NCBI GenBank assembly: GCA_029006345.1
Contig: JAQXGK010000002.1
Coordinates: 1-38,598, forward strand
DNA from: Bacillota bacterium
GTDB taxonomy: Bacteria; Bacillota; Clostridia; Oscillospirales; SIG627
DNA: 38,598 bases
Reading direction: 5' to 3'
Positions within the stretch are counted from its first letter, which is position 1. Each line of letters begins with the position of its first letter. Below are positions 20,862 through 29,624 of the stretch, in pieces. A program made the position numbers and the translations under genes. The notes under the pieces are model-generated. The model was given only the letters and a program-made list of their open reading frames with translations, had not been told where the DNA came from and ran no database searches.

Positions 20862-21835
20862 TGCTGTGCTTGAGCCTCCTGCTTTTCGGCGCCGGTCTTT
20901 TTATACAGTTTCTTTTCTCTGAACGGCAGGTCGAGATAGGGAGCGAGAACATTCATAATCAGCACTGCGATGACACAGCCCTCGGAGAACAGGCAGTAGC
21001 GGATAACCATCGTCAGTATTCCGCAACCCAGTCCGAACAGGATTTTGCCGTACGGAGTGACCGGGCAGGTGCCGAACATCGGCGCTATAAAGAAGGCACA
21101 GAAAACCGTGCTTCCGCAAAATACGCTCGACAGGGTGAATTTCAACAGGTTGTCGTTCTGGGGAAAAAGCATGGCGATAACAGTTACGGCCGCTATATAC
21201 GCAAGAGGTATATGAGGGCTGTAAACTCCGCGAAGCAGTAAGTATATTCCGCCGACAGTCAGCATGAGTGCCGAAACCTCGCCGATAAAGCCGCTTGAAT
21301 TTCCCACAAACAAATCAAATGTTCCGGCTGAGGTGAATTTATTTTGAGTCAGCTCGGCGAGAGGAGTGGGAACCGACATATCCGAGAGCTCGGATGCGGA
21401 AAAGCCGAGCCTGAATGCCGAAGGGTGGGTGAACGGCGCGGGGAAATACTTCATATCCGCAAAAATCGCGGTCATAAGTCCGCGCGCGAAAAGCACCGTA
21501 TTAAGCTTAAAAACGGGGTTTTTGTGATTTATAAGCTTTACGGCAAAGGCTATGGCCGCCATCAATACCACCGTCAGGTATGACGCAGTAGCAGAAAGAT
21601 TGAAGGCTATCAGTACACCTGTAACTACAGAGTCGAGGTCTAATCTGAAGGACTCGCGGCAGAGCTTTGCCCGGAGAAAGTCGAGGCCGGAGAATGCCGC
21701 AACGGAAAGGACGGTGAGCGTCAGCACTCTCGCGCCGAAGAGATATACAGCCCAGACCAGCGCAGGCGTCAGTGAAATCAGTATATCGAGCCGGAGACCA
21801 TTGCTTCGCTCCGGGAAAATCATACATCTAGTCAT
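20858..21835 (-). CDS. RnfD/NqrB-family membrane protein, divergent
   Basis: 325 aa with multiple TM helices; SVPTPLAEL at the position of the RnfD SGATPL-type motif; adjacent to an RnfC-like gene. Confidence 0.75.
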   Translation of the reverse strand: MTRCMIFPERSNGLRLDILISLTPALVWAVYLFGARVLTLTVLSVAAFSGLDFLRAKLCRESFRLDLDSVVTGVLIAFNLSATASYLTVVLMAAIAFAVKLINHKNPVFKLNTVLFARGLMTAIFADMKYFPAPFTHPSAFRLGFSASELSDMSVPTPLAELTQNKFTSAGTFDLFVGNSSGFIGEVSALMLTVGGIYLLLRGVYSPHIPLAYIAAVTVIAMLFPQNDNLLKFTLSSVFCGSTVFCAFFIAPMFGTCPVTPYGKILFGLGCGILTMVIRYCLFSEGCVIAVLIMNVLAPYLDLPFREKKLYKKTGAEKQEAQAQQ

Positions 21836-23040
21836 TTTTCCGAGTCCTCCGGAGCTTCGGATTTTGCTGTAACGCCGCTCATTAAATCGATTCCCGCAGG
21901 GCAGAGCGAGGAACAGAGGTTACAGCGTATGCAGTCGTCGGCAGGGGCGTGCTTAATGGGGCCGAAGCTCTTGCCGAGCGCCGTTTCGACCGGTGATATT
22001 CCTGCGGGGCAGACCGCGGTACACCGCCCGCAGGAAATGCAGGGCAGTGTGGCAGGCGCATGCGCCGAAGCCGTAAAAATGAGATCGTCTGAATCGGTGA
22101 CGCGGTAGCCTGCGTCTATTATTTCGGGATTTATCATGCTTCGGCGGCAAATAACGGTATTTTCGCCGACTTGTACGCCGAGATAACGGAGAATATAGCC
22201 GGCGCTTGAGCCGAGCGGCACGCGGGCAATGCGCAGAGACTTGCCGTCATATACGTTTATCAGCTTGTCCGTCGATGAATATCCGAAGCGCAGCGCTTCG
22301 TAAATATTCACGCAGGCCTCTGCGGTAAATACGACGTAGCCAAGGTCAAGAACGCTTTCGCCCTTCAAATGGGTTTCGTCGTACATCACTTTGATAAGAT
22401 AGTCGCTGTTTGACATCGGATATCGTATCGGGTCAAAGCGGGGATGAACTATGTGGCTCTTATTCGCTATTTCGTGAGCAAGTCGTTTTCTGCGGCTGTT
22501 CTTGCGGTCGAGCAGCAGCACTAACATCCCGCAGCCTACGGCCTTTGCGAGAATCCGGGCTCCGTTTATGACGGCGGAAAGGCGGTGGTTCACGAGAAAA
22601 TTATTTATGCCCTTGCAGTTTTCGTCGTCAAAGCCGGCGATTATTACCTTTTTGACCTTGCCCGTACAGCTTTCGAGCTTTTCGGCGCACGGAACACAGC
22701 CCGTCAGGCGCAACCCGTGCGAGCGTATGCAGGCAATGATTTCTTTTTTAGAAATCTCCGTAATGCCTTTTGTTACCGGATCGCAGCATATTTTTCTTTC
22801 GCTCAGTCCCAGTGAAAGCTGCACTGAAGAATCGCTTACACTGACTACGGTTCCCGTGATCGGCGAGAATACAGGTATTTCGCCGTCGGTCAGCGGGTCG
22901 CCGACTACTACGGTCATACCGCTTTTTACTATCGGTTTGTTGCCGTCAAGCGCCACTTCGGCATTTATAGGATTCGGGAGGGCGATTATTTCGTCGGGAA
23001 GCGCGATATTCGGTTGTCTGATATATCCGCTGTACAGCAT
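21832..23040 (-). CDS. RnfC-like 2x[4Fe-4S] protein, divergent
   Basis: N-terminal RnfC-like/biotinyl-like segment (PIVKSGMTVVVGDPLTDGE...SPITGTVVSV); CISCGRCTAVCP and CIRCNLCSSLCP. Confidence 0.8.
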   Translation of the reverse strand: MLYSGYIRQPNIALPDEIIALPNPINAEVALDGNKPIVKSGMTVVVGDPLTDGEIPVFSPITGTVVSVSDSSVQLSLGLSERKICCDPVTKGITEISKKEIIACIRSHGLRLTGCVPCAEKLESCTGKVKKVIIAGFDDENCKGINNFLVNHRLSAVINGARILAKAVGCGMLVLLLDRKNSRRKRLAHEIANKSHIVHPRFDPIRYPMSNSDYLIKVMYDETHLKGESVLDLGYVVFTAEACVNIYEALRFGYSSTDKLINVYDGKSLRIARVPLGSSAGYILRYLGVQVGENTVICRRSMINPEIIDAGYRVTDSDDLIFTASAHAPATLPCISCGRCTAVCPAGISPVETALGKSFGPIKHAPADDCIRCNLCSSLCPAGIDLMSGVTAKSEAPEDSEK

Positions 23041-23070
23041 AGGCTTTCCTTATGTTTAAGTAATAAAATC

Positions 23071-23099
23071 AGTATACTATATTTACGTTGATATTACAA
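23071..23099 (-). promoter_or_regulatory. Sigma-A type promoter for the RnfC-like operon
   Basis: Minus strand TTGTAA, 17 nt, TATACT. Confidence 0.65.
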
Positions 23100-23189
23100 G
23101 AAAAATAAGCCGAAAAAGGACGATTTGTCATCGCGACGGAAGGTTTTGCGAGAGCGCTTTTGCTTTATTGAATGAGTACGGAAAAGGCA

Positions 23190-23217
23190 AAAGCCCGATC
23201 ACATTCGATCGGGCTTT
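23190..23217 (-). terminator. Terminator downstream of the zinc-ribbon gene
   Basis: AAAGCCCGATC-acattc-GATCGGGCTTT. Confidence 0.75.
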
Positions 23218-23287
23218 CAAAGACGTGCCGTAAAAATAAACTTATACTAAATGACAAGGTAAAAACCATGTCTCAGTCAGCTAATTA

Positions 23288-23566
23288 TTACTGCTCCTCT
23301 TTCATTGCTGCGAAGCACTCGCTGCAATAGACCGGACGGTCGTTGCTGGGCTGGAAGGGAACCTTAGCTGTCTTGCCGCACTTTGCACAAACAGTTTCGT
23401 ACATTTCCTTCGATGCTCTGAGCTGGCTCTTTCTTGCATCGCGGCAAGCTTTGCAACGCTGCGGCTCGTTCTGGAAACCCTTTTCAGCATAGAACTCCTG
23501 TTCGCCTGCGGTGAATACGAATTCGCTGCCGCAATCCTTGCAAATAAGTGTTTTGTCCTGGTACAT
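23288..23566 (-). CDS. Small zinc-ribbon protein (two CxxC...CxxC ribbons)
   Basis: MYQDKTLICKDCGSEFVFTAGEQEFYAEKGFQNEPQRCKACR...CAKCGKTAKVPFQPSNDRPVYCSECF; ATG at 23566 preceded by gaggaaa. Confidence 0.85.
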   Translation of the reverse strand: MYQDKTLICKDCGSEFVFTAGEQEFYAEKGFQNEPQRCKACRDARKSQLRASKEMYETVCAKCGKTAKVPFQPSNDRPVYCSECFAAMKEEQ

Positions 23567-23598
23567 GTTTTTTCCTCGCTTTGGATTATTATAAAATT

Positions 23599-23665
23599 TG
23601 CCCACGGGCGGAATCACACCGCCGTCTTTGGATACCAATGCTCTCTTTGATTGAGCTACACGGGC
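23599..23665 (-). tRNA. Degenerate tRNA-like element (possible tRNA pseudogene, CCA-anticodon-like loop)
   Basis: Minus strand GCCCGTG-TA-GCTC-aatcaaaga-GAGC-A-TTGGT-ATCCAAA-GAC-GGCGG-TGTGATT-CCGCC-CGTGGGC-A: acceptor, D and T stems pair; 3' half of the anticodon stem, G18G19 and TTC are missing. Confidence 0.45.
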
Positions 23666-23680
23666 ATATGTTGCTGAATA

Positions 23681-24250
23681 TTATAAGAGGGAGCGGGACA
23701 GCTTGTGCTTAATGCGCGCTATTGCATTGTCCACACTTTTGACATTTCTGCCGACCAACCGCGCTATTTCCGAATGCGGAAGCCCGGACAGGTAATATTT
23801 TAGAATACAGCTTTCGTATTTACTCAAAAGGCCGTCTATACGCTCGAGCAGGGCGGCATGACTCTCCTTGCCGAGAAAAATGCTCTCGGGGCTTGTGGGA
23901 TCGGACAGGGACAGTGCCTCTTCATAATCCGACTCAACAGTCTGACTCGGCATCTTTCTAAGGGCAGACAGAATACCGTGCCTGATGCAGACATAAGCAA
24001 ATGTGGAAAAGGAGGAAAGCTCCGACTCATAAAGCATCGCGGCCTTATAAAGACCGATGAGACCCTCCTGAAAGAGGTCGTCCTTTTCACTCGGAGGGAA
24101 ACCGAGACCGGACAATATCTTGTGAATCATCCCGGTGAAACGCTCACTCAGCTCTTCAAAGGAGCCCGGGACGGAGCTTTTCACTCTGCTGACGAGCTCG
24201 TTCGTATCGGTTTGGCTTGCGTCGGTCAATTTATCTGTCATCGGTACCAC
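23681..24250 (-). CDS. Sigma-70 family RNA polymerase sigma factor, SigH-like (start may be 24241)
   Basis: DLFQEGLIGLYKAAMLYESELSSFSTFAYVCIRHGILSALRK; LSGLPHSEIARLVGRNVKSVDNAIARIKHKL. Confidence 0.85.
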   Translation of the reverse strand: MVPMTDKLTDASQTDTNELVSRVKSSVPGSFEELSERFTGMIHKILSGLGFPPSEKDDLFQEGLIGLYKAAMLYESELSSFSTFAYVCIRHGILSALRKMPSQTVESDYEEALSLSDPTSPESIFLGKESHAALLERIDGLLSKYESCILKYYLSGLPHSEIARLVGRNVKSVDNAIARIKHKLSRSLL

Positions 24251-24288
24251 ATTTTCAGACGGAAAGCCGCCTGTATTCTTTATATATC

Positions 24289-24317
24289 AGTCTATATCAT
24301 ATTTTGGCGTTTGTCAA
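24289..24317 (-). promoter_or_regulatory. Candidate promoter for the sigma factor gene
   Basis: Minus strand TTGACA, 17 nt, TAGACT. Confidence 0.45.
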
Positions 24318-24453
24318 GCACTATTTTGAAAGAAATTGATGATTTTCAAGAAAACCGCCTAAAAAAAACCTGAAATTTTGTCGAATTGCATAACTTTTGC
24401 CGCCACCGGAACAAAACGAGCAGGCGGTTGTCTGTATATTCGGGACTTTTTAC

Positions 24454-24482
24454 TTTTCAAAACAGTATATTTGTAGTATAAT
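24454..24482 (+). promoter_or_regulatory. Promoter for the DUF4364-like gene
   Basis: TTTTCA, 17 nt, TATAAT. Confidence 0.55.
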
Positions 24483-24518
24483 TGATTTGCAAAATATAAG
24501 GGACAAAGAGGAATACAT

Positions 24519-25184
24519 ATGAACCACACCCCGAGAAAGATTACCGATGAAAAAAAGATCAAAATACTGATACTGTATCTGCTGGATTTTCTTGACCGCG
24601 AGATAGACAAGTCTACGCTCGGCGAAATAATCCAGTGGGACGGCTCGATAAACTATTTCTTCTTCTGCGACGCGCTGGGAAAGCTCGCCGATACCGGGCT
24701 GGTCTCCTGCCGTCTCGAACCGCAGGCAAAGCTTGAGTTTGAACGAGAGCAGGCGGAAAAGCGGCTGACGGAGGAGCTGGGCGAAAAGGAATCCGTGGAG
24801 GACATGACGCGTCGTCTCGCCGCGGAGCGCCGCAGGGAGCGCGACGAGATGTATAAAATAACGCCGCTGGGCAGAGAGGTGCTTCAGGCCGCCGGAAACG
24901 ATGTGCTTGAAAACGCCAAGGACAAGCTTTTGCGTTCCAGCACGAGACTGTTGGCCTTCAACAGCACGGGAAAGCATTTTGTAAGCGATATTGAGGAGCT
25001 GGCGGACGGATTCAACCTTCACTGTGCCATAAAGGACAGACGGCATGTTTTAATGAGCCTGTCGGTATTTTTGGACCGCCGCGATGAAGCCGAGTTTATG
25101 AAAAATCAGTTTTTGGACAGAGCCGAGATAGTTTACCGCGGCGCGATAGCTCTTCTTACCGGAGAAGTGCGATATTGGAGCTGA
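24519..25184 (+). CDS. DUF4364-like protein (winged-helix type)
   Basis: ITDEKKIKILILYLLDFLDREIDKSTLGEIIQWDGSINYFFFCDALGKLADTGLV. Confidence 0.75.
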   Translation: MNHTPRKITDEKKIKILILYLLDFLDREIDKSTLGEIIQWDGSINYFFFCDALGKLADTGLVSCRLEPQAKLEFEREQAEKRLTEELGEKESVEDMTRRLAAERRRERDEMYKITPLGREVLQAAGNDVLENAKDKLLRSSTRLLAFNSTGKHFVSDIEELADGFNLHCAIKDRRHVLMSLSVFLDRRDEAEFMKNQFLDRAEIVYRGAIALLTGEVRYWS

Positions 25185-25189
25185 ATATC

Positions 25190-25218
25190 TTGACAAATCT
25201 ATATTAATGATATAAAAT
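25190..25218 (+). promoter_or_regulatory. Promoter for tig
   Basis: TTGACA, 17 nt, TAAAAT. Confidence 0.75.
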
Positions 25219-25260
25219 AGACAAGTATGACAAATATCGAAAGGAAAGAATGAACTGCCC

Positions 25261-26730
25261 GTGACGGACAGCGTTCAAATTGAGAAAATGAGTTTGAAAA
25301 ATGTAACCAAAACAGAAACCAATCAGGCGACGGTTGAGCTCCTTATTCCCAAGAAGGATTTCGACGAGGCGGTAGCCAAGGTCTTCAAGAAGGAAGCTCC
25401 CAAGATTTCCATCCCCGGCTTCAGAAAGGGCAAGGCTCCGAGAAGCATCATTGAGAAGATGTACGGCAAGGGAGTTTTTTATGAGGACGCGCTCAATAAC
25501 ATTCTTCCCAAGTATGTTGAGGAAGCCGTTAAGGAGTCCGGCATAGAGGTTGTCAGCCAGCCCGAGGTCGAGATAGGCGACATAAACGACGAGGGTGTTT
25601 CGGTTTCCTGCAAATACTTTACCAAGCCCGAGATAACCGTCAAGGACTACAAGGGCATTAAGGCAACAAAGACAGTTCGCAAGGTCGAAAAGGCCGAGAT
25701 AGACGCAGAGATTGAGAGAGCAAGACAGCGCACCGCCAGAACGGTAGAGGTTACCGACAGAGCCGCTCAGCTCGAGGATACCGCAGTTATCGACTACGAG
25801 GGCAGTATCGACGGAGTCAAGTTTGAGGGCGGCGCTGACAAGGGACATCACTTAAAGCTCGGCAGCGGTCAGTTTATCCCCGGATTTGAGGAGCAGATAG
25901 TCGGTCACAACGCCGGCGACGAATTCGACGTAAACGTGACCTTCCCGGAGGATTACCACGCAGAGGACCTCAAGGGCAAGAAGGCTGTCTTTAAGGTTAA
26001 GCTCAATTCGATAGAAGTGACTGAGCTTCCCGCTGTCGACGACGATTTTGCAAAGGACGTCAGCGAATTTGATACTCTCAGTGAATATAAGAAGGATATC
26101 AAGGCAAAGATAGAAGACAGAAACGAAAAGACCTCGGAGAACGAAATCGAAGGTCAGCTTGTTGACGCTCTCATAGCTCAGAGCGAGGGCGATGTTCCCG
26201 AGTGCATGTTCAATGACGAATGCGAGAATATGCTTCGCGACTATGAGTACAACATGCAGTCTCAGGGCATCAGCATGGAGATGTACTTAAAATACACCGG
26301 TATGACCCTTGAGGATATGAAGAAGCAGTTTATGCCTCAGGCTGAGAGAGCGGTCAGAAGCCGTCTTGCGCTTGAAGCTATTGCAAAGGCTGAGAATTTT
26401 GAAATCAGCGACAAGGACTTTGAGGATGAATACGAGCGCATAGCAAAGGCATACAATATGGAGACAGACAAGGTTAAGGAAATGATCTCCAAGGAGCTGC
26501 TCGCCAAGGATCTTGCGGCACACAAGGCCATCGACTTCGTAAAGGCAAATGCCGTTATCACCGAGAAGGCGCCCGAGGAAAATAAGCCGGCGGCCAAGAA
26601 GGCTCCCGCTAAGAAAGCGGCCGACAAGAAGCCGGCGGACAAGAGCGAGGCGGCAGAAAAGAAGCCGGCAGCTAAAAAAACGGCGGCAAAGAAAACCGAC
26701 GCCAAGAAGGCTGAAAAGGCAGATAAATAA
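25261..26730 (+). CDS. tig: Trigger factor with Lys/Ala/Pro-rich C-terminal extension (GTG 25261 or ATG 25288 start)
   Basis: IPGFRKGKAPRSIIEKMYGKGVFYEDALN; FKBP domain; location directly before clpP-clpX. Confidence 0.95.
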   Translation: MTDSVQIEKMSLKNVTKTETNQATVELLIPKKDFDEAVAKVFKKEAPKISIPGFRKGKAPRSIIEKMYGKGVFYEDALNNILPKYVEEAVKESGIEVVSQPEVEIGDINDEGVSVSCKYFTKPEITVKDYKGIKATKTVRKVEKAEIDAEIERARQRTARTVEVTDRAAQLEDTAVIDYEGSIDGVKFEGGADKGHHLKLGSGQFIPGFEEQIVGHNAGDEFDVNVTFPEDYHAEDLKGKKAVFKVKLNSIEVTELPAVDDDFAKDVSEFDTLSEYKKDIKAKIEDRNEKTSENEIEGQLVDALIAQSEGDVPECMFNDECENMLRDYEYNMQSQGISMEMYLKYTGMTLEDMKKQFMPQAERAVRSRLALEAIAKAENFEISDKDFEDEYERIAKAYNMETDKVKEMISKELLAKDLAAHKAIDFVKANAVITEKAPEENKPAAKKAPAKKAADKKPADKSEAAEKKPAAKKTAAKKTDAKKAEKADK

Positions 26731-26839
26731 GTGATTTTTACAGTAGCCCTCAACAGGGCTACTGTTCTATCAGAAGAGCTTTATTGAGCTCCATACCGTT
26801 TTTAATAAGTATAGATTCTGAAAGGAAGGGTGATTTGCT

Positions 26840-27421
26840 TTGGCACTTGTACCAATGGTAATCGAACAGACAGGCAAAGGCGAGCGTTCCTACGATATTT
26901 ATTCGCGTTTGCTTAACGACCGCATAATCTTTCTTGCGGACGAGGTTAATGATACTACGGCGTCACTTGTCGTAGCACAGCTTTTGTATCTTGAGGCTCA
27001 GGATCCCGACAAGGATATAAGCCTGTACATCAATTCTCCGGGAGGCTCCATTACCTCCGGTATGGCGATATACGACACCATGAATTTCATCAAGTGCGAT
27101 GTATCGACCATCTGCGTCGGAATGGCGGCTTCGATGGGCGCGTTTCTGCTTGCCGCAGGCGCAAAGGGCAAGAGACTTGCGCTTCCCAACAGCGAAATAA
27201 TGATACATCAGCCCTTGGGCGGAATGCAGGGACAGGCGAGCGACATGAAGATTCACGCCGAGCACATCCTGCGCATCAAGGACAAAATGAACAGAATTCT
27301 TTCCGAAAAGACCGGAAAGCCCCTTTCCGAAATCGAAAAGGATACCGACCGTGACAACTTCCTGACAGCCGATGAGGCGCAGGCATACGGTCTTATCGAT
27401 AAGGTTATCGAAAAGAGATAA
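26840..27421 (+). CDS. clpP: ATP-dependent Clp protease proteolytic subunit
   Basis: [56 protein letters not shown] start. Confidence 0.97.
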   Translation: MALVPMVIEQTGKGERSYDIYSRLLNDRIIFLADEVNDTTASLVVAQLLYLEAQDPDKDISLYINSPGGSITSGMAIYDTMNFIKCDVSTICVGMAASMGAFLLAAGAKGKRLALPNSEIMIHQPLGGMQGQASDMKIHAEHILRIKDKMNRILSEKTGKPLSEIEKDTDRDNFLTADEAQAYGLIDKVIEKR

Positions 27422-27443
27422 ATCTATTTTTTTAAGGAGCACT

Positions 27444-28685
27444 ATGGCGACTCAGAACAAGAAACCCAAGGCTTTTTGCTCGTTCTGCGGAAAGAGCGAA
27501 TCCGAGGCAAGGGTCATGATACCCGGCCCCGGGGGCATATATATCTGCGACAACTGCGTTTCGCTCTGCCGTATGATAGTCGAGGATACAGAGGAGCATG
27601 ACAAGAAGAGCGGCAAGCTTAGCTTTGAATCGCTCCCCAAGCCGAAGGATATTAAGGCGGTACTCGACGAATATGTAATCGGACAGGATAATGCCAAGAT
27701 AGCGTTGTCGGTTGCTGTTTACAATCACTACAAGCGCATACTTCAGAAGGACAGCGACGACGGCGTTGATGTGCAGAAGAGCAATGTTCTTTTGCTCGGT
27801 CCGACCGGCGTAGGCAAGACCTATCTTGCACAGACGCTTGCCAAAACTCTCAAGGTTCCGTTTGCAATAGCCGACGCTACGACACTGACCGAGGCCGGCT
27901 ATGTCGGCGAGGATGTCGAAAATATCCTGCTTCGCCTTATTCAGGCTGCCGACTACGATATCGACCTTGCCGAAAAGGGCATTATCTATATCGACGAGAT
28001 CGACAAGATTTCGCGCCGCTCCGAGAGCCGTTCCATCACGCGCGATGTTTCGGGAGAGGGCGTTCAGCAGGCGCTTCTGAAGATTTTTGAGTCTACCATT
28101 GCGAATGTTCCGCCCCAGGGCGGCAGAAAGCACCCGAATCAGGAGTTCATTCAGATAAATACAAAGAATATTCTGTTTATCTGCGGAGGTGCGTTTGACG
28201 GTATCGAGGAGATAATAGCAAATCGCTCCGGCAGACAGGCCATCGGCTACGGAGCCGAGGTTCTCAACAAAGAGGAGAAGCGCAATAGTTCGATAATCAA
28301 GAACGTTATCGCTCACGACCTTGTTAAATACGGACTTATCCCCGAGCTTGTCGGCCGAATTCCGGTTATCGTGTCGCTTGATCCGCTGACCGAGGATCAC
28401 TTTGTCCGCATACTCAAGGAGCCCAAAAACTCGCTGTCCAGGCAGTACAGGAAGATTTTTGAAATGGACGGCGTAGAGCTGGAGATCGACGACGACGCGT
28501 ACGCCGAAATAGCGCGCCGCGCTATCGAGCGCAATACCGGAGCACGCGGACTTCGTTCCATTATCGAGGAATTTATGATACCGCTTATGTACGAGATCCC
28601 CTCCGATAAAACCATAGCTAAGGTAACCGTCACAAAGGGCGTAGTCAACGGCACCGAGAAGCCGAGGCTTGAGTTCAGGCAATAA
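27444..28685 (+). CDS. clpX: ATP-dependent Clp protease ATP-binding subunit ClpX
   Basis: Zinc domain CSFCGKS...[26 protein letters not shown] at 27444. Confidence 0.97.
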   Translation: MATQNKKPKAFCSFCGKSESEARVMIPGPGGIYICDNCVSLCRMIVEDTEEHDKKSGKLSFESLPKPKDIKAVLDEYVIGQDNAKIALSVAVYNHYKRILQKDSDDGVDVQKSNVLLLGPTGVGKTYLAQTLAKTLKVPFAIADATTLTEAGYVGEDVENILLRLIQAADYDIDLAEKGIIYIDEIDKISRRSESRSITRDVSGEGVQQALLKIFESTIANVPPQGGRKHPNQEFIQINTKNILFICGGAFDGIEEIIANRSGRQAIGYGAEVLNKEEKRNSSIIKNVIAHDLVKYGLIPELVGRIPVIVSLDPLTEDHFVRILKEPKNSLSRQYRKIFEMDGVELEIDDDAYAEIARRAIERNTGARGLRSIIEEFMIPLMYEIPSDKTIAKVTVTKGVVNGTEKPRLEFRQ

Positions 28686-28695
28686 TGTGTTTTAT

Positions 28696-28731
28696 CCGCC
28701 GCAAATCGGCTTTGATTTGCGGCGGCTTTTT
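28696..28731 (+). terminator. Terminator after clpX
   Basis: CCGCCGCAAATC-ggcttt-GATTTGCGGCGG then CTTTTTA. Confidence 0.85.
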
Positions 28732-28732
28732 A

Positions 28733-28761
28733 TTGCATTATGGGGCGTTTTATGATAGAAT
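28733..28761 (+). promoter_or_regulatory. Promoter for thyA-folA
   Basis: TTGCAT, 17 nt, TAGAAT. Confidence 0.55.
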
Positions 28762-28793
28762 GACAGGTGAAATATTTATCGGAGGCTATTGAT

Positions 28794-29624
28794 ATGAGTA
28801 AGGCGGATTTGATTTTTATCGAAAACTGCAAGGATATTCTGAAAAACGGCGTGAGCGACGAAAATCTCAAGGTTCGCCCCAGGTGGGAGGACGGCAGCGA
28901 GGCGCATACAATAAAGCTTTTCGGTCTTACCAACCGTTACGACCTCTCAAGCGAATTTCCCATATTGACTATCAGAAGAACTTATCTGAAAAATGCGATA
29001 GACGAGCTTCTCTGGATATGGCAGAAGAAGAGCAACAATATCAATGACCTCGGCAGCAAGATTTGGAACCAGTGGGCGGACAAAAACGGCTCGATAGGCA
29101 AGGCCTACGGCTATCAGCTCGGCATCAAGCACAAATATAAGGAGGGCATGTTTGACCAGGTCGACCGCGTTATATACGATCTGAAGAACAATCCCTCAAG
29201 CCGCCGGATAATGACTAATATATACAATCACGCCGATTTATCGGAAATGGCGCTTTATCCCTGCGCCTACAGCATGACCTTCAACGTTTCCGGCGACAGG
29301 CTGAACGCTGTTCTGAATCAGCGCAGTCAGGATATGCTGACCGCTAATAACTGGAATGTCTGCCAATACGCCGTGCTTGTTTACATGATGGCGCAAATAA
29401 GCGGGTTGAAGGCCGGCACTTTGCTTCATGTCATAGCCGACGCACATATTTACGACAGGCATATCCCGATAGTGAAGGAGATTATTGAGCGCGAGCCGTA
29501 CGACGCGCCGGTGTTTGAACTTGATAAGTCGATAGACGATTTCTACAAGTTCACGACCGACAGCTACACGCTCGAAAACTACAGATATCACGAATTAAAG
29601 GAAAGGATCCCGGTAGCCGAGTAA
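28794..29624 (+). CDS. thyA: Thymidylate synthase
   Basis: LIFIENCKDILKNGV...; ALYPCAYSMTFNV; LNQRSQDMLTANNWNV; ggaggc RBS. Confidence 0.95.
   Translation: MSKADLIFIENCKDILKNGVSDENLKVRPRWEDGSEAHTIKLFGLTNRYDLSSEFPILTIRRTYLKNAIDELLWIWQKKSNNINDLGSKIWNQWADKNGSIGKAYGYQLGIKHKYKEGMFDQVDRVIYDLKNNPSSRRIMTNIYNHADLSEMALYPCAYSMTFNVSGDRLNAVLNQRSQDMLTANNWNVCQYAVLVYMMAQISGLKAGTLLHVIADAHIYDRHIPIVKEIIEREPYDAPVFELDKSIDDFYKFTTDSYTLENYRYHELKERIPVAE

Noticed and set aside
25250-25264. Mini-ORF MNCP* overlapping the trigger factor GTG
   Set aside because: The purine-rich RBS is only about 1 nt from this ATG, so initiation there is unlikely; the RBS fits the GTG better.
27432-28682. 416-aa minus-strand ORF opposite clpX
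   Set aside because: Shadow ORF of clpX with no domain similarity.
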